From an uncultured bacterium (GTDB taxonomy: Bacteria; Bacteroidota; Bacteroidia; Bacteroidales; Muribaculaceae): DNA of 39,946 nucleotides. The translations under genes and the position numbers were made by a program. Numbering within the stretch: the stretch's first letter is position 1; every line of letters begins with the position of its first letter. Below, piece by piece: positions 1 to 7,994 of the stretch. The stretch spans positions 1 through 39,946 of the forward strand of contig CAJMNI010000020.1 of the NCBI GenBank assembly GCA_905214735.1, given 5' to 3'. The notes beneath the pieces are model-generated. The model searched no databases and was not told the DNA's origin. It worked only from the letters and a program-made list of their open reading frames with translations.

Positions 1-32
1 ATCATCGAAAAATCGGTCAAGTGAAATACGCT

Positions 33-1559
33 TTAATTTAATTCATCCAACAGGTCAATCTGAGATATTTTTCTATTGCGAATTTTCTCCGGCGACACTC
101 CGCCGTTGACAATTATGAAAGGCACGCGGTTATCTTCAAGATAACTGGGTACCATACCCCTCCTTATCTCATGATCACCAATTATAATGATGAGGGAGTT
201 GTCGAATTTGCCGTGCTGTTTTAATTCGTCGATGAATCTTCCGAGTGATTTGTCAAAGTGATATAGTCGCTGGAAATATTCTTGGTCACGATTGTCGATG
301 CAGTTGAAATCGATCTTTGACCGCCTGACTTTTGGAGAATCATAGGGATCATGCATTGAGAGGGTAGAGGTGAAGAGATAGAACGGGGAGTGGAGGCTTT
401 TTATGCGGTTTGCGGCATAGCCGAGGATGACGGAATCCTGATCGATAGTATTGTCGGCGATATTGTCAATCAGTTCCGAGAAACCGTAACTTTGCGATGT
501 GACGGCATGATTCCACAATCTTTTACTCTCGCCAATGATTTCAATTGATTTTTTATTGAGAGCTTTTGCCAGCGATGGGTAAGCGTTGGAGGCAAAGTCT
601 GAAACCAGCGCCTCGGATTTCAGTGGCAGTAGACCGGTGTTGTACATAAATTGCGCATCCGACGATCTTCCCGGGCCTGCCAGAACTTTGCAGTCGGTCA
701 GCGTGATAGTGGTCGAATCATTGATGAGCTCGTGGAGATTGGGTATTATTGCCTTGCAATTTTTTAGCTCTATTACTTTGCTTGAAAGTGATTCCACGAC
801 AATTACGATGAGATTTTCTCGCGGATGGAGTGCAATCTCGGAGCGTCCGGTCGATTTAGCACTGAAAGTCTCCTTTATCTCCGTTATATTTTCGGGGGAG
901 AGCTCAATGCCGGGGTTGCTGAGGAGACAGCGGATCCAGTAGCCTGTGAAATTATGATTCTCTAGATAAAACATCCAATTGGTGGAATGGGTGGTGAAAA
1001 GCTCATCGGAGAGTAGCGCGAATTTATTTTCTTTCAAGTATATCCCCATCCTTCGGTAAGAGCCGATATATGTCAATCCCCAGAAGGAGATTGTGACAGC
1101 CAAAATCGTAATGGCGAAGGGTTTGCTAATTTTTTGATTGAAAATCTGTCGGGCAGAATGAAAAATATAGATAGCCGGCGGAAATAAGCATGCGATCGGG
1201 ATTAGCAGCGAATAAGTGAATGAGTGTCTGGCAGCCTCAAGAATCCGAGAATCAAACGCACTATCCAATGAATATCCACTACCTGGAAGCAGGTCTCCAA
1301 AGTTTCTATAATACAATATATTGACAATAATCAGAATGCATGTGGCAATAAGGAAAAGAAGAGCCAGCAGACGCCATCTTCCTCTCAGGAGCATAGACAG
1401 GGCGGTGAGCAATGACGCGTCGGCGACAGCCCCAATACATAAAAATGGTAAAGAGATAGCTTTTGAAGCCAGCATTATCCTCCCGTAAATGTTAATCACA
1501 AACAGGCTGACAAAAAGAATCAGATAGAAGATGTCGATATTATGTTTCGGGAACTTCAT
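33..1559 (-). CDS. LtaS/alkaline-phosphatase-superfamily membrane transferase (sulfatase fold)
   Basis: A membrane protein of about 508 residues with several hydrophobic N-terminal segments followed by a periplasmic sulfatase-fold domain. Visible signatures are a metal-binding Glu in VVESLS, the nucleophile region GRSSDAQF followed by a LLPL segment, and a late IIGDHE Asp-His pair, which together match the LtaS / phosphoglycerol or phosphoethanolamine transferase layout. The position usually held by the catalytic Thr (GKTSD in LtaS) reads Ser here. The family moves a phospho-alcohol head group from a phospholipid to a glycan or lipid; the acceptor cannot be read from sequence. The frame is open to an ATG at 1697, but that extension has no membrane or domain character, and the start at 1559 puts MKFPK directly before the first membrane segment. 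It is AT-richer than the operons downstream. Confidence 0.72.
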   Translation of the reverse strand: MKFPKHNIDIFYLILFVSLFVINIYGRIMLASKAISLPFLCIGAVADASLLTALSMLLRGRWRLLALLFLIATCILIIVNILYYRNFGDLLPGSGYSLDSAFDSRILEAARHSFTYSLLIPIACLFPPAIYIFHSARQIFNQKISKPFAITILAVTISFWGLTYIGSYRRMGIYLKENKFALLSDELFTTHSTNWMFYLENHNFTGYWIRCLLSNPGIELSPENITEIKETFSAKSTGRSEIALHPRENLIVIVVESLSSKVIELKNCKAIIPNLHELINDSTTITLTDCKVLAGPGRSSDAQFMYNTGLLPLKSEALVSDFASNAYPSLAKALNKKSIEIIGESKRLWNHAVTSQSYGFSELIDNIADNTIDQDSVILGYAANRIKSLHSPFYLFTSTLSMHDPYDSPKVRRSKIDFNCIDNRDQEYFQRLYHFDKSLGRFIDELKQHGKFDNSLIIIIGDHEIRRGMVPSYLEDNRVPFIIVNGGVSPEKIRNRKISQIDLLDELN

Positions 1560-1729
1560 GCTCTTATATAACGGTAACAATCTGCCTTTTAATGCCCGAA
1601 CTCGGCTTCCGGCGGGAAATTTATCTCTTGTCTCATTCGCTAATGTATAATTATTTTGATGTGTGCCGGAGGGAGAAAGTCGATTAGAACGGTGCAATGT
1701 TACGAAAAATCTATGGAATAGTCTATAAA

Positions 1730-1753
1730 AAAGTGCACGATATCGTGCACTTT
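1730..1753 (-). terminator. Intrinsic terminator after the acetyltransferase gene
   Basis: A perfect 24-bp palindrome (arms GTGCACGAT / ATCGTGCAC plus AAA/TTT ends). Read on the minus strand it is followed by a run of six T, the form of a Rho-independent terminator for the 1767-2330 gene. Confidence 0.75.
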
Positions 1754-1766
1754 CTTGATTGGGGTG

Positions 1767-2330
1767 TCAGAGCTGTTTTATTACGCGGGCGGGATTTCCT
1801 GCGGCCACACAGTTGGAGGGGATGTCGCGGGTCACTACCGAGCCGGCGCCGATCACTACGTTGTCGCCGATGGTGACGCCGGGGAGGATCGTGGCGCTCC
1901 CGCCGATCCATACGCTGTCGCCGATGGTGACGGGGAGGGCCCATTCGTCGCCGGTGTTGCGTTCGGCGGCGTCAAGGGGATGGCAGGCGGTGTAGATGCT
2001 TACGTTCGGCCCGATGAAGGCGTGGCTGCCGATGGTCACTTTGGCCTCGTCGAGGATCGTGAGGTTGAAGTTGGCGAAAAAGTCTTCGCCGATGAAGATG
2101 TTGCAGCCGTAGTCGCAGCGGAACGGCGGGTTGACGTGGAAGCGTTCGCCATAGCCGCCGAGCATCTGCCGCAGGATCTCATCGAGTCGCTCCGTGTTCG
2201 ACGGCTTTATGGAATTGAACTCCCAGAGCAGGTCGCGGGCTGCGGCCAGACGGTTGTGAAACTCCGGATGCATCGCATCATATCTTTCCCCGCGAAGCAT
2301 CTTCTCCCATTCCTCATTGAATACAGTCAT
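1767..2330 (-). CDS. maa: Maltose/galactoside O-acetyltransferase family (hexapeptide repeat)
   Basis: A 187-residue protein, the usual length of maltose, galactoside or nodulation O-acetyltransferases. The N-terminal MTVFNEEWEKMLRGERYD segment is the Mac helical domain. It is followed by the left-handed beta-helix with repeated hexapeptides (FIGEDFFANFN, VTIGSHAFIGPNVSI, VTIGDSVWIGGSATI, VTIGDNVVIGAGSVV) and the catalytic His in YTACHPLD. It would transfer acetyl from acetyl-CoA to a sugar hydroxyl in the cytoplasm. It begins 47 bases after the secreted-protein gene at 2378-2743, so the two may share the promoter near 2904. The exact sugar is unknown; the symbol reflects family similarity only. 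Confidence 0.88.
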   Translation of the reverse strand: MTVFNEEWEKMLRGERYDAMHPEFHNRLAAARDLLWEFNSIKPSNTERLDEILRQMLGGYGERFHVNPPFRCDYGCNIFIGEDFFANFNLTILDEAKVTIGSHAFIGPNVSIYTACHPLDAAERNTGDEWALPVTIGDSVWIGGSATILPGVTIGDNVVIGAGSVVTRDIPSNCVAAGNPARVIKQL

Positions 2331-2377
2331 AAGTTCCTATAAATTCGTTATTTTCGATATAAAGGGGGACTGTTGGG

Positions 2378-2743
2378 TCAGTCGAATATTATTTTCCCTT
2401 TGGTGTAGCCATAGTTCGACTCGATGATCAGGACGACCTCCTCCGAAAAAGAGGCCCACTCATGGCAATAGCGGGTTTCGACGCAAAAGTCGGTATTCTT
2501 GATTCGGTAGAGGTCATCGCCGATTTTCTGCACCTCCACCACATACTTCCCCGTGTCCATTCTCGCAGGCTTCAGGATATACTTCACATCCACCACCTTA
2601 TCGTAATCCCCCACGGCCTTGGTGCCGGAATCCGGCACGATCACCTCATAAAAATTAGCAATAGAATAGCTGCTCTCAGCCCAAACCGCCGAAGCTGCCA
2701 TTACCATTGCCGCCGGCAAAAAGAACCGTTTAAACCATCTCAT
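2378..2743 (-). CDS. Small secreted protein of unknown function
   Basis: A 121-residue product starting MRWFKRFFLPAAMVMAAS, a clear signal peptide with probable cleavage after VWA. I chose the ATG at 2743 because GGAGGAG lies 7 bases upstream and the signal peptide starts there; the frame stays open to 2878, but that extension is not protein-like. The mature part is beta-rich and has two Cys (in DFCVETRYCHEW) that could form a disulfide. No family recognised. It lies upstream of the acetyltransferase on the same strand. Confidence 0.6.
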   Translation of the reverse strand: MRWFKRFFLPAAMVMAASAVWAESSYSIANFYEVIVPDSGTKAVGDYDKVVDVKYILKPARMDTGKYVVEVQKIGDDLYRIKNTDFCVETRYCHEWASFSEEVVLIIESNYGYTKGKIIFD

Positions 2744-2903
2744 AAGAAACCTCCTCCTAAACAAAGATAAATCAAACCTTTTTTCTAAAACTATTCTTGT
2801 AACTATTCCTGCCACGATCTCAGTCATCAACAGGAATCCATTATGTCGACACCCTCCATATAAGAACAGGCGTAACATAATAAGAACAGTGTAACTTACA
2901 ATG

Positions 2904-2911
2904 CAAATATA
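2904..2911 (-). promoter_or_regulatory. Bacteroidetes -7 promoter box (TATATTTG)
   Basis: Minus-strand TATATTTG fits the Bacteroidetes TAnnTTTG box. It would start a transcript near 2897 reading through the secreted-protein gene and probably the acetyltransferase gene. Confidence 0.5.
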
Positions 2912-3060
2912 ACACCGAAATGTTTAAAATGCAAATCCCCAATAGTTATCCGAGTGTGCAATTCTCATAATCTGCGGGCGTTAACTTTGTGAGCGGGCAT
3001 GGCGGCGGGGATGCTCGGAAACTGCGGGAATTCGCTTCCCCGGCTCGGAGGCCTCGGGGA

Positions 3061-3220
3061 ATAAAAGCCGCGGGCTTTTATCACGGTAAAGGCTGGCCTG
3101 TGGATTTTAAGCCACGGGCTTTTATCACGGTAAAGGCTGGCCTGTGGATTTTAAGCCGCGGGCTTTTATCACGGTGAGGGCCGAGCGCTGGGGATAAAAG
3201 CAGCGGGCTTTTATTGCGGT
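3061..3220 (+). repeat. Upstream array of ~44-bp palindromic (REP-like) repeats, four copies
   Basis: Four copies begin near 3061, 3105, 3149 and 3194, a period of 44-45 bp. Each carries a short hairpin, AAAAGCC-GCG-GGCTTTT in the best copies, followed by TCACGGTAAAGGC or TCACGGTGAGGGC. Copies 2 to 4 differ by point changes in the left arm or loop (TTTTAAGCCACGGG, ATAAAAGCAGCGGG). The same unit occurs twice just after the transposase gene at 3319-4374. Together with 2879-3060, which shows only the promoter at 2904 and GC-rich sequence, this fills the gap between genes. Confidence 0.85.
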
Positions 3221-3318
3221 TTTGAGTTCGGGGAATGATTTCGTGGCTATGATGGAGAAAGAGGATGGGGATGATGATGGAATTAATGATAGAATAATAT
3301 GGAGAAAGAAAAGGAATC

Positions 3319-4374
3319 ATGAACGGAGAGGAGAATACGCAGGGCTTCAAGAAGATGAATAATCAGCCGGGTTTTAGGAAGAAGGAGGTGAAGCCGTCGA
3401 TGAATCGGCGCGCGGATTTTCATGACTATCGCCTGCCGGGAATCTATATGTTCACGGTGTTTAAGCATCCTGCGGTTCCGGCATTGGCAGGCGTGGCGGG
3501 CGATCCGCATCGGCGACCCGGCGATGATAATAGCCCGGGGGTGTTGCTGTCGGGGGTAGGCCGCATATTTGATGAAGAATTGATGAAAACGGCGCAAATG
3601 CGTGAACGGCAGCTGAGTATCCTTAGCTACGTCATCATGCCCGATCACGCTCATATCCTGGTGTGCGTGAAAGAGAAATTAAAACGGCCAATCACGAATA
3701 TAATCTCGATGATTGAATCGGCCACGACCCGGCGTAGCCGGGAGGCCGGCTTGATAGCGGATTCCGCCTCGGTGTTCAGGGGAGAGGGGATTAATGACCG
3801 CATTGTTTTTGATCAGGAACAGCTGGATATCCTGATCAGGTATATTGCTGATAATCCTCGCCGGCTCCTTATAAAAAGGTTATATCCGGATCTGTTCAGG
3901 CGCAATCTGTCGGTGAATATTAATGGGGATGTCGTGGACTGTGTGGGAAATATGTTTTTGCTTAGAAAGCCGCTGATGGCTGTTCATGTGCGCAGGAAGT
4001 GGAGTGCGGGCGAGGTAGAAGCATATAAGGCACGATGCATCGAGGCTGCCTTGAATGGGGTGGTGTTGATTTCTCCTTTTATCCATCCGGATGAGAATGA
4101 GATTCGGAAGGAAGTGCTGGAGGCGGGAGGGAGTGTTATCCAGATTGTCGACCATGGTTTTGCGGAGCGTTTCAAGCCGGCCGGCAAGAGCATGGATACT
4201 TGCGCGGAAGGGCGCCTGCTGTTGGTTTCGGAAGCTGGCGCGGCGGTGCGCGCCGAGGATATGAGCTATGCGAAAGCGAGCCGGCTGAACCGGCTGGCCG
4301 AGCGGATCGCCTCTCTCGGCTCCGGCCTGGCGTTGAGCCTTCGGAAAGCCTCCGGGGAAGCCGGGCGGGAATAA
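3319..4374 (+). CDS. REP-associated tyrosine transposase (RAYT-like, Y1/HUH) with extra C-terminal domain
   Basis: A 351-residue protein. Residues ~28-215 are a Y1 transposase domain: HUH motif MPDHAHIL (H110, H112) and the RAYT-type motif YIADNP, whose Y175 is the expected nucleophile. Y1 enzymes nick and join single-stranded DNA at hairpins, and RAYTs are tied to REP palindromes. Palindromic repeats flank this gene on both sides and its stop codon lies inside the first downstream copy, supporting that match. Residues ~218-335 form a second domain (VVLISPFIHPDE, VIQIVDHGFAERFKP, GRLLLVSE) with an alternating strand-helix look that recalls DprA/SLOG-type Rossmann folds; this part is a low-confidence guess. 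The ATG at 3319 follows AAAGGAAT; later ATGs at 3355 and 3400 are possible. Confidence 0.82.
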   Translation: MNGEENTQGFKKMNNQPGFRKKEVKPSMNRRADFHDYRLPGIYMFTVFKHPAVPALAGVAGDPHRRPGDDNSPGVLLSGVGRIFDEELMKTAQMRERQLSILSYVIMPDHAHILVCVKEKLKRPITNIISMIESATTRRSREAGLIADSASVFRGEGINDRIVFDQEQLDILIRYIADNPRRLLIKRLYPDLFRRNLSVNINGDVVDCVGNMFLLRKPLMAVHVRRKWSAGEVEAYKARCIEAALNGVVLISPFIHPDENEIRKEVLEAGGSVIQIVDHGFAERFKPAGKSMDTCAEGRLLLVSEAGAAVRAEDMSYAKASRLNRLAERIASLGSGLALSLRKASGEAGRE

Positions 4375-4452
4375 AAGCCGCGGGCTTTTATCACGGTAAA
4401 GGCCGAGCTGGGGAATAAAAGCCGCGGGCTTTTATCACGGTGAGGGCCGAGC
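4371..4452 (+). repeat. Downstream copies of the REP-like palindromic repeat, two copies
   Basis: Copies begin at 4371 and 4415 (44-bp spacing). Each has the AAAAGCC-GCG-GGCTTTT hairpin followed by TCACGGTAAAGGCCGAGCTG or TCACGGTGAGGGCCGAGCTG. The TAA stop of the transposase is within the first copy. The partial motif GCCCGCGGCTTC near 4478 may be a decayed third copy. Confidence 0.85.
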
Positions 4453-4495
4453 TGGGGGAGGCTTTACTGTGCCGGGAGCCCGCGGCTTCAGGATA

Positions 4496-4534
4496 GGGCG
4501 GGGCGGGGCTGAGCCGGGCGGGGGGCGGGGCGGG
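4496..4534 (+). other. G-rich tract with quadruplex-forming pattern
   Basis: At least six runs of three or more G separated mostly by single C or short spacers. The pattern satisfies the standard four-run quadruplex rule on the plus strand. It lies between the repeat copies and the tRNA-Arg terminator. Confidence 0.5.
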
Positions 4535-4537
4535 CGC

Positions 4538-4566
4538 AAAAAAGGCTTGCAGATTGACTGCAAGCC
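4538..4566 (-). terminator. Intrinsic terminator of tRNA-Arg
   Basis: Minus-strand hairpin GGCTTGCAG / CTGCAAGCC with a 5-base loop, followed by six T (4543 to 4538). It lies just after the 3' end of tRNA-Arg. Confidence 0.85.
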
Positions 4567-4572
4567 TCGGGA

Positions 4573-4649
4573 TGGTGATCCGGCTGCGACTCGAACGCAG
4601 GACCGTCTGCTTAGAAGGCAGATGCTCTATCCAGCTGAGCTACCGGACC
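4573..4649 (-). tRNA. tRNA-Arg (anticodon TCT), CCA encoded
   Basis: The full cloverleaf can be folded by eye. The acceptor stem GGTCCGG/CCGGATC has one G-T pair; the D-stem is GCTC/GAGC, the anticodon stem TCTGC/GCAGA, and the T-arm CTGCG-TTCGAGT-CGCAG. The anticodon loop CTTCTAA gives TCT, reading AGA. The discriminator is A and CCA is encoded (4575-4573). A promoter box lies 31 bases upstream and a terminator just downstream, so it is probably transcribed alone. Confidence 0.96.
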
Positions 4650-4679
4650 GGCCCGCAAACTCTTTTGGCGTTTGCGCTG

Positions 4680-4687
4680 CAAAGTTA
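4680..4687 (-). promoter_or_regulatory. -7 promoter box (TAACTTTG) for tRNA-Arg
   Basis: Minus-strand TAACTTTG, identical to the box upstream of tRNA-Thr at 17903, trmD at 18802 and glycerate kinase at 16017. Confidence 0.65.
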
Positions 4688-4741
4688 ATAAATTTCTCTA
4701 AGAATTTGCTGCTTTTTCTTGGGAAATCTTACAAAGAATAT

Positions 4742-4749
4742 TAATTTTG
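4742..4749 (+). promoter_or_regulatory. -7 promoter box (TAATTTTG) for the fumarate reductase operon
   Basis: TAATTTTG fits TAnnTTTG. It would give a leader of about 138 bases before the cytochrome b gene at 4894; I see no riboswitch-like structure in that leader. Confidence 0.5.
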
Positions 4750-4893
4750 CAAAAATAGAGCGGATTTGCCTCGGCCGGCGCGTTTCCTCTCCCTAACGTC
4801 GTGCGCCTAACCGTGCCTCTTCCGCCCCGGCATATCGCAAGCCATGAATAAGAGACTTTAACTCAAATTAAATCTAATAAAAACAGAACTGCT

Positions 4894-5922
4894 ATGTGGT
4901 TATCAAACTCTTCTGTAGGACGTAAGTTCATAATGGCCCTCACGGGTGCGTTCCTCGTCCTATTTGTGACATTTCACTGTTTGATGAATGCAGTAGCTAT
5001 CTTCTTCCCGGCAGCCTACAATCTGGTGTGCGAGTTCCTCGGCGCCAATTGGTATGCACTGGTGGGAACGGGGGTAATTGCCGTGTTTGTCATTCTTCAC
5101 ATCGTCTATGCCCTGATCCTGACGGTGCGCAACCGCACGGCCAGGGGCTCGCAGCGTTACAGCATCGCCAAGCGCCCCGGCAACGTTGAATGGTCATCGC
5201 AGAACATGCTCGTGCTCGGTATCGTGGTGCTCGCCTTCCTGGTTGTTCACATGATCCAGTTCTGGGCTCGCATGCAGCTTGCCGAAGTCCTCGGCGAAGA
5301 GTCTGCAATTCCGGCCGCCGCAGGCACGCTCTTCCTCCAGGAGGCTTTCGCAACGCCCTGGACCCTCATCGTCTACGCCATCGGCTTCCTCGCCCTCTGG
5401 TTCCACATGAACCATGGTTTCTGGTCGATGTTCCAGTCGGTGGGCTGGAACAACACCATCTGGATGCCCCGTCTGAAAAAGATCTCCTGCTGGTGGGTAA
5501 GCATCGTCTGCGGCCTTTTCCTCGCCGAGGGAATCGTCTTCACAGTCAATGCCAACCGCCACACATATCTCACGGATCCCGATCTCCGCGACCAGTATAA
5601 GGAAATGCTCGCCCAGCAGATCGAGAAAGACCTCGAGACTCCCGGAATGGCCGACCAGATCGCAGCAATGCCCTTCGAGCAGCTCGGCCAGCAGCTATCG
5701 CAGCAGGTCGAGATGATCAACGAGCAGCTCAAGCAGGCCGAAATGCCCGAAGTTAAACAGATGCTCCAGGGCAACCCCGAAGGCCAGAAGCAGCTCGAAA
5801 GCATGCAGAAAGCATCGAAAGCCTTTGAGAAAGGTGCTAAATTCATGGATTATCTCCAGAAATACGACAACAAACCCGAAACACAACAGCAGCAGCCTGG
5901 CCAGCCCGGCGGCGCCTATTAA
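4894..5922 (+). CDS. frdC: Fumarate reductase/succinate dehydrogenase cytochrome b subunit with long C-terminal extension
   Basis: The membrane anchor of the quinone-linked fumarate reductase / succinate dehydrogenase, binding b heme and menaquinone. The N-terminal WLSNSSVGRKFIMALTG and five hydrophobic segments (about 13-36, 57-77, 105-125, 157-172, 199-219) match the Bacteroides-type single-anchor subunit. Candidate heme His are H28, H69, H119 and H171/H174. Family members usually end near 230 residues; this one runs to 342. The extra ~115 residues are soluble, rich in Gln, Glu and Lys, coiled-coil-like and end in a QQQQPGQPGG tail. The flavoprotein gene follows after 8 bases, so the three genes form one operon in order C-A-B. 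In an anaerobic gut organism the likely direction is fumarate reduction. Confidence 0.93.
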   Translation: MWLSNSSVGRKFIMALTGAFLVLFVTFHCLMNAVAIFFPAAYNLVCEFLGANWYALVGTGVIAVFVILHIVYALILTVRNRTARGSQRYSIAKRPGNVEWSSQNMLVLGIVVLAFLVVHMIQFWARMQLAEVLGEESAIPAAAGTLFLQEAFATPWTLIVYAIGFLALWFHMNHGFWSMFQSVGWNNTIWMPRLKKISCWWVSIVCGLFLAEGIVFTVNANRHTYLTDPDLRDQYKEMLAQQIEKDLETPGMADQIAAMPFEQLGQQLSQQVEMINEQLKQAEMPEVKQMLQGNPEGQKQLESMQKASKAFEKGAKFMDYLQKYDNKPETQQQQPGQPGGAY

Positions 5923-5930
5923 TTAGCGAT

Positions 5931-7958
5931 ATGGAAACAAAGAAAGAAAACGTCAGAGTGATGAATCCGGCTGATTCCAAAATCCCGGAGGGTCCTGTCG
6001 CTGAGAAATGGACCAACTACAAAGCTCATCAGAAACTTGTGAACCCCGCCAACAAGCGTCGTCTCGACGTGATAGTTGTCGGCACTGGCCTTGCCGGCGC
6101 ATCGGCAGCCTCCACACTTGCCGAGCTGGGATTCAACGTGCTTAACTTCTGCATACAGGATTCCCCCCGCCGCGCTCACTCGATCGCAGCCCAGGGTGGT
6201 ATCAACGCCGCCAAGAACTATCAGAACGACGGCGACTCGGTCTATCGTCTTTTCTACGACACGGTGAAGGGCGGCGACTACCGCGCCCGCGAGGCCAACG
6301 TCTACCGTCTGGCCGAGGTGTCGAACAATATCATCGACCAGTGTGTGGCCCAGGGCGTTCCCTTCGCCCGCGAATATGGCGGCCTTCTGGCCAACCGTTC
6401 GTTTGGCGGCGCCCAGGTGAGCCGTACGTTCTACGCCAAAGGCCAGACCGGCCAGCAGCTTCTGCTCGGCGCCTACTCCTCGCTCAACCGCCAGATCCAC
6501 GCCGGCAAGGTGAAGAGCTACAACCGCTACGAGATGCATGAGCTCGTGCTCATCAAAGACAAGGACGGTGTGGAACGCGCCCGCGGTATCATCGCCAAGA
6601 ACCTCGTGACCGGCAAATTCGAGCGTTTCGCAGCCCACGCAGTGGTAATCGCCACCGGCGGCTACGGCAACACCTACTTCCTTTCGACCAACGCAATGGG
6701 CTGCAACTGCTCGGCTGCCATGGCATGCTACCGCAAGGGCGCATATATGGCCAACCCCGCCTACGTGCAGATCCACCCCACATGTATCCCCGTCCACGGC
6801 GACAAGCAGTCGAAGCTGACCCTTATGTCGGAGTCTCTGCGTAACGACGGCCGTATCTGGGTGCCGAAAAACATCGACGACGCCAAGAAGCTTCAGAGCG
6901 GCGAGATCAAGGGAAGCGACATTCCCGAGGATCAGCGCGACTACTATCTGGAGCGCCGCTATCCGGCATTCGGTAACCTCGTGCCCCGCGACGTGGCTTC
7001 GCGTGCCGCCAAGGAGCGCTGCGACGCAGGCTTCGGCGTGAACAACACCGGCCTCGCAGTCTTCCTCGACTTCTCCGAAGCCATCAACCGCCTCGGCATC
7101 GACGTGGTGCGCCAGCGTTACGGCAACCTCTTCGACATGTATGAGGAGATCACCGACGTCAACCCCGGCGAACTCGCCTGCACGGTCGACGGCGTGAACT
7201 ATTACAACCCGATGATGATCTTCCCCGCCATCCACTATACGATGGGCGGCATCTGGGTGGACTATGAGCTCCAGACTTCGGTCAAGGGCCTCTTCGCCAT
7301 CGGCGAGTGCAACTTCTCCGACCACGGTGCGAACCGCCTCGGCGCCTCCGCCCTCATGCAGGGTCTGGCCGACGGTTACTTCGTGCTCCCCTACACGATC
7401 CAGAACTATCTGAGCGACCAGATCACAGTGCCTCATTTCCGCACAGACACTCCCGAATTCGACGCCGCCCAGAAGAAATGCGAAGAGCAGGAAGAGGCTC
7501 TGATGAGCATCAAGGGCACGCGTTCCGTCGACTCCATCCATAAGGAGCTCGGCCACATCATGTGGGAATATGTCGGCATGGCCCGCGACAAAGAGGGTCT
7601 GCAGGTTGCCCTCAAGAAGCTCAAGGAGATCCGCGAGACATTCCAGAAAGACCTCTTCATCCCCGGCGAGGTCGGCGAGGGAATGAACGTGGAGCTCGAC
7701 AAGGCATTCCGTCTCAACGACTTCATTACGATGGGCGAACTCGTGGCTTACGACGCTCTGAACCGCAACGAGAGCTGCGGCGGCCACTTCCGCACAGAGT
7801 ATCAGACTCCCGAAGGCGAGGCCAAGCGCGACGACGAGAATTACTTCTATGTCAGCTGCTGGGAATATCAGGGAAGCGACAACAAAGCTCCCGAGCTCAT
7901 CAAGGAGCCGCTCCACTATGAGGCCATCAAGGTCCAGACCCGCAACTATAAGTCGTAA
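5931..7958 (+). CDS. frdA: Fumarate reductase/succinate dehydrogenase flavoprotein subunit
   Basis: The catalytic FAD subunit, 675 residues, interconverting fumarate and succinate at the cytoplasmic face of the membrane. The dinucleotide fold VVGTGLAGASAAS lies near residues 49-61. RRAHSIAAQGGIN carries the His (H83) expected to hold FAD covalently. Substrate-site motifs follow, including QIHPTCIP near the centre, YTMGGIWVD, and GECNFSDHGANRLGASAL. The length is typical of the longer Bacteroidetes/epsilonproteobacterial form. It sits between the cytochrome b and iron-sulfur subunits, with about 36 bases to the latter. Confidence 0.97.
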   Translation: METKKENVRVMNPADSKIPEGPVAEKWTNYKAHQKLVNPANKRRLDVIVVGTGLAGASAASTLAELGFNVLNFCIQDSPRRAHSIAAQGGINAAKNYQNDGDSVYRLFYDTVKGGDYRAREANVYRLAEVSNNIIDQCVAQGVPFAREYGGLLANRSFGGAQVSRTFYAKGQTGQQLLLGAYSSLNRQIHAGKVKSYNRYEMHELVLIKDKDGVERARGIIAKNLVTGKFERFAAHAVVIATGGYGNTYFLSTNAMGCNCSAAMACYRKGAYMANPAYVQIHPTCIPVHGDKQSKLTLMSESLRNDGRIWVPKNIDDAKKLQSGEIKGSDIPEDQRDYYLERRYPAFGNLVPRDVASRAAKERCDAGFGVNNTGLAVFLDFSEAINRLGIDVVRQRYGNLFDMYEEITDVNPGELACTVDGVNYYNPMMIFPAIHYTMGGIWVDYELQTSVKGLFAIGECNFSDHGANRLGASALMQGLADGYFVLPYTIQNYLSDQITVPHFRTDTPEFDAAQKKCEEQEEALMSIKGTRSVDSIHKELGHIMWEYVGMARDKEGLQVALKKLKEIRETFQKDLFIPGEVGEGMNVELDKAFRLNDFITMGELVAYDALNRNESCGGHFRTEYQTPEGEAKRDDENYFYVSCWEYQGSDNKAPELIKEPLHYEAIKVQTRNYKS

Positions 7959-7994
7959 ACTACTGTAGACATAAACTTTAACTGAAAATTCAAA

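Noticed and set aside
3061..3220. Repeat array considered as CRISPR
   Set aside because: The period is ~44 bp with near-identical 'spacers'; nothing like a repeat/unique-spacer alternation and no cas genes. The adjacent RAYT explains it better.
5919..7916. A 665-codon open frame antisense to the fumarate reductase flavoprotein gene
   Set aside because: The plus-strand product is unmistakable. The antisense translation is repetitive in Val, Ala, Glu and His with no domain, as expected from GC-rich codon bias of the real gene.
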